DNA of 64,000 bases, taken from positions 248,001 through 312,000 of the forward strand of contig NZ_JARJBB010000002.1 in the NCBI RefSeq assembly GCF_029269835.1, given 5' to 3'. The translations under genes were made by a program, and so were the position numbers. Origin of the DNA: Streptomyces tropicalis (GTDB taxonomy: Bacteria; Actinomycetota; Actinomycetes; Streptomycetales; Streptomycetaceae). This document shows, piece by piece, positions 18,661 through 25,579 of this stretch (within the stretch, counting starts at the first letter, position 1; each line of letters opens with the position of its first letter). Under the pieces are notes generated by a model. That model did not search any database. It had not been told where the DNA came from and worked only from the letters and a program-made list of their open reading frames with translations.

Positions 18661-18694
18661 GGTGGCGCGACGGACGGTTGTCCATCGCGCCACC
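18661..18694. promoter_or_regulatory. Nested hairpin upstream of the polysaccharide operon
   Basis: Outer arms GGTGGCGCGA (18661-18670) and TCGCGCCACC (18685-18694) enclose inner arms GGAC/GTCC around a GGTT loop, leaving only one unpaired position on each side. It lies about 85-115 bp before the PelF-like start codon and about 70 bp from the pseudogene end on the upstream side. It could be an operator, a 5'-leader structure or a plus-strand terminator (AAAA follows on the plus strand). The surrounding 215 bp hold no gene. Confidence 0.5.
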
Positions 18695-18794
18695 AAAAGG
18701 GGTGAACGGTCGTAACTTTCCCGTACGGTTGACGTTCCGCCGCGCTAGTGCCGTGACCGGACGGAGCGCCGCGGGTCCACCCGGCGACGTGAGG

Positions 18795-19614
18795 TCACGT
18801 CACGGCCAACTCCCGCCGCTCGGACCGGCGTCGGGCCGCGACCGCGGGGTCCAGCGCGGGGACGGCGGCCGGCAGCTGCCGGGGGTAGGGCTCGCGCGGG
18901 GACGCGAACACCGCCTCGGCCGGCCCCTCCTCGACGATCCGGCCGTGCCGCATGACCGCGACCCGGTCGCTGACCTGGCGCACCACGGCGAGGTCGTGCG
19001 CCACGAAGACCAGGGCGAGCCCCGGTTCGCGCTGGAGTTCCCCGAGCAGGGCGACGACCTGCGCCTGGGTGGTGGCGTCGAGGGCGGAGACCGGCTCGTC
19101 GCAGACGATGACGCGGGTCGGCCGCGAGCGCCCGTGCGATGCCGATGCGTTGGCGCTGCCCGTGGCTGAACTCGTGCGGGTAGCGGTCGTGGTGCGCCGG
19201 CTCGAGTCCCACCCGTTCCAGCAGTTCCCGCACCCGGCTGCGGATGCGCTCCTCGTCCCTCCCCCGCTCTCGGCTTCGCTCGAGCGGGGGGACCCCCGTC
19301 CCGCGGGCCCGCAGCGGGCCGGCGACGGACTCCCCCACGGTCCGGCGGGGGTTGAGGGACGAGACGGGGTCCTGGAAGACCATCTGCACGGCCGGAGCGG
19401 GGCCGGTGGTGACGTGCCCGTCGAAGCGGACCTCGCCGCCGGTCGGCTCCAGCAGCCCGACCAGCATCCGGCCGAGGGTGGTCTCGCCGCTGCCGCTCTC
19501 GCCCACGATGCCGAGGGTCTCGCCGCGGCGGACGGTCACCGACACGTCGTCCACGGCCGTGAACGCCCGCCTGCCGCGCCCGAAGTCGCGCCGCAGCCCG
19601 GTGGCGGCCAGCAC
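18795..19614 (-). pseudogene. Decayed oligopeptide/dipeptide ABC transporter ATPase (DppF/OppF type)
   Basis: The sequence is clearly an OppF/DppF-type ATPase but is broken in several ways. Walker A reads GESGSGETT: the essential lysine is glutamate. The signature is FSHGQRQR instead of FSGGQRQR. Near 19110-19116 the frame shifts: [11 protein letters not shown] continues the wrong frame, while the expected [12 protein letters not shown]alker B, the [21 protein letters not shown]-loop region and the C-terminus are in another frame, ending at 18795. A REP-like palindrome is inserted at 19261-19290. No permease or binding-protein gene is nearby and the N-terminus runs into the DUF3152 gene. The boundaries are approximate. 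A sequencing error could explain the frameshift alone, but not the other lesions. Confidence 0.85.
19261..19290. repeat. REP-like palindrome inside the ABC pseudogene
   Basis: Perfect 9-bp arms CCCCCGCTC (19261-19269) and GAGCGGGGG (19282-19290) around TCGGCTTCGCTC, followed by a second short palindrome GGGGGGACCCCC. I recall this CTCTCGGCTTCGCTCGAG core as a widespread Streptomyces repeat. Its insertion adds residues ([15 protein letters not shown]) where other OppF proteins have none. Confidence 0.7.
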
Positions 19615-19637
19615 GACCTCGCCCGCGGTCCCGTCCG

Positions 19638-21026
19638 TCAGCTCCGGGGGTAGGGCCAGGGGTTGGGCAGGCAGTGGATTCCGTCGTGGTCGAGGAACTT
19701 CGTCTGCTGCTGCATGACCGGTGCGAGCTCGCCGTTCTTCTCGCAGGTGACGTGGCCGTGACCGAGCCGGTGCCCCACCTCGTGATTGATCAGCATCTGC
19801 CGGTACGCATGGATGGCGTCGCCGTAGGTCTTCGAGCCCTGCGCCCACCGGTAGGCGTTGATCATCACGCGCTCGGTCGCGGCCGAGTCGCACGAGACGT
19901 TGTCCTCCGTGGTGTCGAGGCCGGACTTGGCGCACCAGGCGGCGGTGGTCCCGGGGCTGGCGAGGGTGATGACGAAGTCCGGCCTGCCGGTCGAGACACG
20001 CGCGAAGGTGCGCGCTCCGCCGTGGGCCCAGCTGCGGTCGTCGTTGAGGGTCTTCTGCACGGCCTGAGCGAAGAGCTGCCCGTCCAGGCCGAGCCCCTGC
20101 TCCACGTCCACCCGGTAGGTGAACCGGTGGCCCCGCCCGGGCGCCGCGGCGGATCCGGGCACCGTCTCGAACCGCCCGGACCCCTTGAGGGTGGCGCTCA
20201 GGGGGTACGTCACGGCCATCTTCTGGTCGTACGTCATCACCGCCACGCCGGGCGCCCCGGAGGCTCTCGCCGGGACGCCGGGACCCGCGGAGGCGGGCTG
20301 GTCGGTGGCGGCCTGCGCCTGCGTGCCCGCACCGCTGCGGCCGTCGGCGACCTGCCCGGCGACGACCACGGCGAGCACCGTGGTGACGGCCGCCGCCGCT
20401 ATACCCGTGAACGTACGCCCCTTGGCGCCCCTGGCCTGCTCCGGGAGGTCGGCGGGCGCGGCGGCACCGCTCCCGCCCCCGGGGCCGTCCCCGCCGGTGC
20501 CCGGGCCGGCGGGCCGCTCGGGGGCGGAGCGCTCGGGTCCGCGGGTGCGGGGGGTGAAGACGTCGTCCTCGTCGAAGGCCTCGACGTAGTCCTGCCGGGG
20601 GCCCGCGGGGGACGCCTGCCGCTGGCGGGGCAGCGTCACCCCGGGACCGGCCACGCGGGGTCCGTCCGGCCGCGCCCCCAGCTCGCCCCAGCCGCCTCCG
20701 GGCTCACGCTGCTCGGGGTGGCCGCCGCGGGCCCGCGGGACACCCCGCGCGGGGGTGCCGTCGGGAAGGCGCGGCACGCCGTGTGCGGGCGTGGCGTCCG
20801 CCGGGCGGGACGCCCCGCGCGGCGGTGCGCCCTCCGCCCGCCGGAGCGTCGGCGCCGGTCCGGCTCCGGCCGGGGAGCGGCGCTGCCCCGGCGGGACGGC
20901 GCCCTGCGCCTGCCGGGCTTCCGGAGCCGGATCCGGCTGCTGCCGGCCCTCCTGGGCGGCCTGTGCTGCTGCTGTCTCCGCGGAGTCGCCCTTGGCGACG
21001 GGTCCGCGGCGGCTGTGGCGTCCCAC
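19638..21026 (-). CDS. DUF3152 membrane-anchored protein with metalloprotease-like zinc motif
   Basis: 462 residues. About 185 N-terminal residues are charged, Pro/Gly/Ala rich and cytosolic; one membrane helix ([21 protein letters not shown], near 205) anchors it; the rest is extracytoplasmic DUF3152. That domain ends with a zincin-like [11 protein letters not shown] motif and conserved cysteines (CAKSG, VSCDS, VTCEKNG, IHCLP). DUF3152 proteins keep this gene order with MoeZ and TetR in mycobacteria; proteolysis has not been shown to my knowledge. GTG start at 21026. It lies 8 bp downstream of the alpha/beta hydrolase gene, probably in one transcript. Confidence 0.88.
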   Translation of the reverse strand: MGRHSRRGPVAKGDSAETAAAQAAQEGRQQPDPAPEARQAQGAVPPGQRRSPAGAGPAPTLRRAEGAPPRGASRPADATPAHGVPRLPDGTPARGVPRARGGHPEQREPGGGWGELGARPDGPRVAGPGVTLPRQRQASPAGPRQDYVEAFDEDDVFTPRTRGPERSAPERPAGPGTGGDGPGGGSGAAAPADLPEQARGAKGRTFTGIAAAAVTTVLAVVVAGQVADGRSGAGTQAQAATDQPASAGPGVPARASGAPGVAVMTYDQKMAVTYPLSATLKGSGRFETVPGSAAAPGRGHRFTYRVDVEQGLGLDGQLFAQAVQKTLNDDRSWAHGGARTFARVSTGRPDFVITLASPGTTAAWCAKSGLDTTEDNVSCDSAATERVMINAYRWAQGSKTYGDAIHAYRQMLINHEVGHRLGHGHVTCEKNGELAPVMQQQTKFLDHDGIHCLPNPWPYPRS

Positions 21027-21034
21027 CTGGCCCC

Positions 21035-22096
21035 TCAGCCCCCCGTACCCGTGCCGGTGGCTCCGCCGTCGGCGCCGGGTCCGGCCGCCGCCTCGGCGGC
21101 CCGGCTGCCGGACTCCCCGCCCTGTGCTGTCCCGCTGTTCAACTCACGCATCTCCACCAGCAGTTCCCTGAACGCGACCGCGACCGTATCCGGGTACTCC
21201 ATCATGGCCACGTGCCCCGCGTCCGGCAGGGTGAGCAGACGGGAGTCGCGGAAGGAACGCGCCGCCTTCTGGGCCATGCGGAACCCGACGAGCCGGTCCC
21301 GGCCGCCGTAGATCAGCAGGGTCGGCGCGAGGACGCGTTCGGCCTGGCGCCACAGCCCGTGCTGACCGCCGAGTGTGTACGCGTTCACGATCCCACGCGC
21401 GGAACGCGTCATCGCGTCCCAGACGTAGGGAAGCCGAAGTCTGCGCTCCATCTCCTCCACCGCGTCACGGAAACCTTCCGGCGAGACCTGTCCGGGGTCG
21501 CCGTAGCAGAGCGCCATGACGCCGTGCACCCGCTGCTCCGCCGTCCACTGGCTGGTCAGGCGGGTGAACAGGGCGGCCACCCCGGGCACCCCGAGGAGGG
21601 CGGTCGGCACGGCGGTGCGCTGGACGCGCAGCTCGGGCAGGGCGGGCGAGACGAGCGTGAGGGTGCGGACCAGGTCGGGCCGCAGGGCCGCTACGCGCGT
21701 GGACACCGCTCCGCCGAGCGAATTGCCGAACAGATGGACGGGCCCGCGCCCGGAGGCGTCCAGGTGGCGGATGACCGCACGCGCGTGCCCCGTGACGGAG
21801 TAGTCGCCGTCGTCCGGCGGCGGGGAGTCGCCGAAGCCGGGCAGGTCGAGCGCCTCGCCGTCCACGACCCCGTCGAGCCGCGCCATCAGCGCGGACCAGT
21901 TCTGCGAGGAGCCGCCGAGCCCGTGGACGTACAGGGCGGGCGGCAGACCGCTGCGCGCGGGCGGCCGGGACCGCACGGTCAGCGTGACCCCGGGCAGCGC
22001 GACCGAGCGGAGCCGCTCCCCTTCCCCGGCCCTGACGGGAGCCACCCGGGGAAGCACGTTGGCGGCCGGCACGGGGGGCAGCTCCGTCGAGGACAT
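21035..22096 (-). CDS. Alpha/beta hydrolase
   Basis: 353 residues with a complete catalytic triad: oxyanion HGLGGSSQNW near 60, nucleophile elbow FGNSLGGAV near 128, Asp in YGGRDRLVGF and His in DAGHVAMMEYP. The C-terminal 30 residues are Gly/Ala rich. The substrate cannot be told; lipase/esterase and C-C hydrolase relatives share this pattern. ATG start at 22096 (MSSTELPPVP). It is first in a short minus-strand unit with the DUF3152 gene and divergent from the small acidic protein gene. Confidence 0.88.
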   Translation of the reverse strand: MSSTELPPVPAANVLPRVAPVRAGEGERLRSVALPGVTLTVRSRPPARSGLPPALYVHGLGGSSQNWSALMARLDGVVDGEALDLPGFGDSPPPDDGDYSVTGHARAVIRHLDASGRGPVHLFGNSLGGAVSTRVAALRPDLVRTLTLVSPALPELRVQRTAVPTALLGVPGVAALFTRLTSQWTAEQRVHGVMALCYGDPGQVSPEGFRDAVEEMERRLRLPYVWDAMTRSARGIVNAYTLGGQHGLWRQAERVLAPTLLIYGGRDRLVGFRMAQKAARSFRDSRLLTLPDAGHVAMMEYPDTVAVAFRELLVEMRELNSGTAQGGESGSRAAEAAAGPGADGGATGTGTGG

Positions 22097-22354
22097 GCGG
22101 CAATGTTACGAGACGATCACGCATGGGCTCATGTGTTCGCCGTCACAGGCGCGGGCCGCGCGCGCCTGGCGCACGCTCCCGCCCGCCGCGCACTCCGCAC
22201 GCTCCACCCGCGCACCGTGCGATCGGCGGCCGCCGCACGGGCCCGGCGGCGCAGATCGCATGGCGTCCGGATCGGGTGTCTCCTACGCTCGTACAGAGGG
22301 CACCCGTATGTGACCCCCGTACCTTCGGGGACGCTCGTAGGAAGGGAGCCCAGC

Positions 22355-22570
22355 ATGGCAATCGACCCCACCGATCCCGAGACGTTCGAGGGCGAGGGCG
22401 CCGCGGAGATCGACGTGGAGGCACCGGAGGGCGACACCGCGGAGCAGCAGGCGGACGTCGCGCCGGAGCGCGACGAGCCCCTCAAGGAGGAGGACCGGGA
22501 CCAGGCGAACGAGGCCGACCTCGTGGAGCAGGCCCGCGTCGTCTCCCTCGACGAGGACGACTACCGGTGA
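22355..22570 (+). CDS. Small acidic protein, conserved in Streptomyces
   Basis: 71 residues, more than a third Asp/Glu (starts MAIDPTDPETFEGEGAAE; ends VSLDEDDYR). No membrane segment or cysteine. Start set by GAAGGGAG eight bases before the ATG. Function unknown; I recall close relatives in many Streptomyces but no characterised member. Confidence 0.75.
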   Translation: MAIDPTDPETFEGEGAAEIDVEAPEGDTAEQQADVAPERDEPLKEEDRDQANEADLVEQARVVSLDEDDYR

Positions 22571-22702
22571 GGAGCCGGGCGGCGGCCCGGGGGGTGGGTT
22601 CCCGGCCGGCGTGTCACCCACACCGCCGCTGAGCTGGAGCGCAGGGCGTCTTCGCCCGTTCCGCACCCGATGCGGAGCTTCTGTGGCGCTTTCCTCACCA
22701 TC

Positions 22703-22730
22703 CGGTACGTGAAATTCTCCGTCCGTACCG
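22703..22730. promoter_or_regulatory. Everted CGGTACG / CGTACCG pair before the TetR gene
   Basis: CGGTACG (22703-22709) and CGTACCG (22724-22730) lie about 75-100 bp before the TetR start. The sequence CGTACCGCGC here also occurs in the perfect palindrome in front of the enoyl-CoA hydratase gene at 48492-48515. A candidate autoregulatory site; low confidence. Confidence 0.35.
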
Positions 22731-22803
22731 CGCACAGCGGGGTTACCGAAAAGTACGATGGCGGCGCGGGTCACACCGCATGTGGACGACTTTGGGAGGC
22801 GGC

Positions 22804-23448
22804 GTGACAGCCATCGAGCAGACAGAGGCGGCACGCCCGCGGGGTACGCGCCTGCCCCGCCGTGCCCGGCGCAACCAGCTGCTGGGCGCCGCCCAGGAGG
22901 TCTTCGTGGCCCAGGGCTACCACGCCGCGGCCATGGACGACATCGCCGAGCGCGCGGGCGTCAGCAAGCCGGTGCTCTACCAGCACTTCCCGGGCAAGCT
23001 CGACCTCTACCTCGCGCTGCTGGACCAGCACTGCGAGTCGCTCATCCAGGCCGTACGCGGCGCGCTGGCGTCGACGAGCGACAACAAGCAGCGCGTGCGG
23101 GCCACGATGGACGCCTACTTCGCCTACGTCGAGGACGACGGCGGGGCCTTCCGCCTGGTCTTCGAGTCGGACCTGACGAACGAGCCCGCCGTGCGCGCCC
23201 GGGTCGACAAGGTCACGACCGAGTGCGCGGAGGCGATCTGCGAGGTCATCGCCGAGGACACCGGCCTCTCGCGGGCGGAGTCGATGCTGCTCGCCTCCGG
23301 TCTCGGCGGGCTCGCGCAGGTGGTGGCGCGCTCCTGGCTGCACAGCGACCGCAGCGTGCCGCGCGACCAGGCGGTCCAGCTGCTGACCTCGCTGGCCTGG
23401 CGGGGCATCGCGGGCTTCCCGCTGCACGGCTCCGACCAGCAGCACTGA
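22804..23448 (+). CDS. TetR-family transcriptional regulator
   Basis: 214 residues. The N-terminal helix-turn-helix is typical (RRNQLLGAAQEVFVAQGYHAAAMDDIAERAGVSKPVLYQHFPGK region, about 20-62); the C-terminal ligand domain spans 70-210. The GTG at 22804 was preferred over the in-frame ATG 24 bp upstream because GGGAGG precedes it at proper spacing. In mycobacteria the orthologue sits beside DUF3107 and DUF3152 genes as here. Ligand and regulon unknown. Confidence 0.92.
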   Translation: MTAIEQTEAARPRGTRLPRRARRNQLLGAAQEVFVAQGYHAAAMDDIAERAGVSKPVLYQHFPGKLDLYLALLDQHCESLIQAVRGALASTSDNKQRVRATMDAYFAYVEDDGGAFRLVFESDLTNEPAVRARVDKVTTECAEAICEVIAEDTGLSRAESMLLASGLGGLAQVVARSWLHSDRSVPRDQAVQLLTSLAWRGIAGFPLHGSDQQH

Positions 23449-23603
23449 GCCGGCCCTGCGGGACGGTGCCCGCAGGCACCGCCGCGCCGGGTGTTCGCTC
23501 CTGGCGTGGTCCGGCGCCGCATGTACATCCCCTCACCGGGCTAATGTGTCGGGGTACGGCGCGGAAGGTCGCGCACTTCACCGACCGTCGGAGGGACATA
23601 GCC

Positions 23604-23831
23604 GTGGAGGTCAAGATCGGCGTGCAGCACGCGCCCCGCGAGATCGTTCTGGAGAGCGGTCAGAGCGCCGAGGAGGTCGAGCGGGCGGTGGCCGACGCGC
23701 TCGCCGGGAAGTCGCAGCTGCTGACCCTCGTGGACGAGCACGGCCGCAAGGTGCTGGTCCCCGCAGAGCGCCTCGCATACGTGGAGCTCGGCGAGCCGGC
23801 CCCGCGCAAGGTGGGCTTCGGCGCGCTGTAG
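23604..23831 (+). CDS. DUF3107 small protein
   Basis: 75 residues, starts EVKIGVQHAPREIVLES after a GTG preceded by GGAGGGA; ends PRKVGFGAL. Full-length match to DUF3107 (mycobacterial TB9.4 type), an alpha/beta small domain of unknown role. It follows the TetR gene by 155 bp on the same strand. Confidence 0.9.
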   Translation: MEVKIGVQHAPREIVLESGQSAEEVERAVADALAGKSQLLTLVDEHGRKVLVPAERLAYVELGEPAPRKVGFGAL

Positions 23832-23861
23832 GCGCGGGCGGCAGGCCGCTCGAGGAGCGGA

Positions 23862-23926
23862 GGAGGGGGTCCGGCGGGCGCGTCCCGGCGGGCCCCCTCC
23901 CCGTTTCCGCGGGCCGCCGCGGAAAC
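23862..23926 (+). terminator. Double hairpin after the DUF3107 gene
   Basis: GGAGGGGG (23862-23869) pairs with CCCCCTCC (23893-23900); immediately after, GTTTCCGCGG (23903-23912) pairs perfectly with CCGCGGAAAC (23917-23926). Confidence 0.65.
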
Positions 23927-24026
23927 CACCCGATCGGCCCTCGGACGAGGGTTGCCCTCCGCAGGCCAGGGGTATGACGGGCTACGACCGTGAGGCACCG
24001 GCCGACTTGCTTGGGAGGGACCCGTC

Positions 24027-24296
24027 ATGATCTTGGAAGCGCTCGGCTCGGCCGTGCTCGGCCTGCTGCTCGGCTGGGCAGCGCTCCAGCGGCTGTCGCA
24101 CCGCCTGCCGTCCCGCCTCCTGGTGCTCTCGACCGGCGTCGCGGGCGCGCTCTTCGGGGACTTCGTCACGCACAGCGCGCTCGGCGGCGACAGCGCCCTG
24201 CCGGGCGTCCTCGGCGCGGCGGTCGTCTCTGCGGCGTCCCTCTCGCTGCTGCTGCGCCCCGCGGGAAGACTGCGCCGGCGATCGGCGCCGGCCTGA
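24027..24296 (+). CDS. Small membrane protein
   Basis: 89 residues with three hydrophobic stretches (LGSAVLGLLLGWAAL, LLVLSTGVAGALFGDF, GVLGAAVVSAASLSLLL) and a basic C-terminus (RLRRRSAPA). GGGAGG lies 10 bases before the ATG. No family recognised. Monocistronic between two terminators. Confidence 0.7.
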   Translation: MILEALGSAVLGLLLGWAALQRLSHRLPSRLLVLSTGVAGALFGDFVTHSALGGDSALPGVLGAAVVSAASLSLLLRPAGRLRRRSAPA

Positions 24297-24360
24297 TCCG
24301 TCGCCGCCGCCGGCGCCGCCGCGGGGCGGCTTCCCCGCCCCGGCCGCCCGCCGACCGGTA

Positions 24361-24399
24361 GGCCCCCGGGACCCGCGCAGCGGGGTCCCCGGGAGGGCC
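24361..24399. terminator. Terminator between converging genes
   Basis: GC-rich inverted repeat with one bulge (CCCGGGACCCGC against GCGGGGTCCCCGGG) in the 141-bp gap between the small membrane protein and the ferritin-like gene. Confidence 0.6.
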
Positions 24400-24437
24400 G
24401 GCCGGTGTCCGGCGGTGTCCGGGCCTTCGCCCGCCTC

Positions 24438-25184
24438 CTACGCGGCCAGGCCCAGGGCCGACATCCGCTTGGTGTGCGCCTCCGTGATCCGGGTGAACAT
24501 CCGGCCCACCTCGGCGAGGTCGAAGCCGTCGGCGACACCGCCGACCAGCATCGTGGACAGCGCGTCGCGGTCCGCCACGACCCGCTGGGACTGCGACAGG
24601 GCCTCGCCCATCAGACGGCGCGCCCACAGCGCGAGCCGGCCGCCCACCCGCGGGTCCGCGTCGATCGCCGCGCGCACCTTCTCGACGGCGAAGCCCGCGT
24701 GCCCGGTGTCGTCGAGGACGGCCAGGACCAGCTCGCGCGTGTCGGAGTCGAGGCGGGCGGCGACCTCGCGGTAGAAGTCGCTGGCGATCGAGTCGCCCAC
24801 GTAGGCCTTGACCAGTCCCTCCAGCCAGTCCGAGGGCGCGGTCTGCTTGTGGAAGCCGTCGAGCGCGGCGACGAAGGGCTCCATGGCGAGGGTCGGCTCG
24901 GCGCCGATCCCGGCGAGCCGGTCCCGCAGCCGCTCGAAGTGGTGGAACTCGGCCGACGCCATCTTCGCCAGCTCGGCCTTGTCCGCCAGGGTGGGCGCCA
25001 GCTTGGCGTCCTCCGCGAGCCGCTCGAACGCCGCCAGCTCGCCGTACGCGAGCGCGCCGAGCAGGTCCACGACGGCGGCACGGTACTGCGGGTCGGCGGC
25101 GGCCGTCGCCCAGTCCTGGGCGGCGATCCCCTTGGGGCCGGCGGGTGCGTCGGAGACGTGGTCAGGCTTGTCAGAGCTCGTCAT
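24438..25184 (-). CDS. Ferritin-like fold protein (MiaE-like)
   Basis: 248 residues, nearly all helical. Carboxylate/His ligand candidates appear in two repeats: GELAAFERLAED near 50 with ASAEFHHFERL near 80, and GDSIASDFYREV near 130 with DDTGHAGFAVEKV near 157, consistent with a di-iron four-helix bundle. The family is annotated ferritin-like or tRNA hydroxylase (MiaE)-like; the substrate in Actinobacteria is unknown. The ATG at 25184 (MTSSDKPDHV) was chosen because an upstream extension runs into the intergenic promoter. Divergent from the RNA helicase, as in mycobacteria. Confidence 0.82.
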   Translation of the reverse strand: MTSSDKPDHVSDAPAGPKGIAAQDWATAAADPQYRAAVVDLLGALAYGELAAFERLAEDAKLAPTLADKAELAKMASAEFHHFERLRDRLAGIGAEPTLAMEPFVAALDGFHKQTAPSDWLEGLVKAYVGDSIASDFYREVAARLDSDTRELVLAVLDDTGHAGFAVEKVRAAIDADPRVGGRLALWARRLMGEALSQSQRVVADRDALSTMLVGGVADGFDLAEVGRMFTRITEAHTKRMSALGLAA

Positions 25185-25579
25185 GAAGCGCACAATAGCC
25201 CGCTCACCGCGCCGTCGAAGGACCTGGTCATGCAGTGTGACGACGACTACGTGACCAATTCGGCCATCGCGTGTGCGGGATTCCGGGGTATGGTGGTAAG
25301 GCGCCTGCCGAGTACGTCGACGTAGCTCGATGCACTTCGACAGGCCGACGCATGAGGATGCCCGGTCGGTGGCCCGATCGGCTCCGACCCGACAGCCCTC
25401 CCTGGCCGTGCGCCCCGCGCGTGCGACGACCGGAGGGACCTCCAAGCGGTTCGAGCGCTAGAGCGTCGGCTGTGGTCCCGTGCCGTTCGGCCCGCCCGCA
25501 AGGCGGCCGGCGTCCCCGGCACGGTCAGGACACGACCCCCGCGCTCGCCTCGCTCCGCGCACACAGAAGAGGCAGCACC
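25185..25579 (+). promoter_or_regulatory. Divergent promoter region and long 5' leader of the RNA helicase gene
   Basis: 395 bp without a supported gene. Stops and weak starts interrupt all frames except one open frame continuous with the helicase, whose extension lacks family similarity. Several local inverted repeats are possible (for example around GCCGGCGTCCCCGGCACGG). DEAD-box helicase genes often carry long regulatory leaders, so folding of this region is worth testing. Confidence 0.5.
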
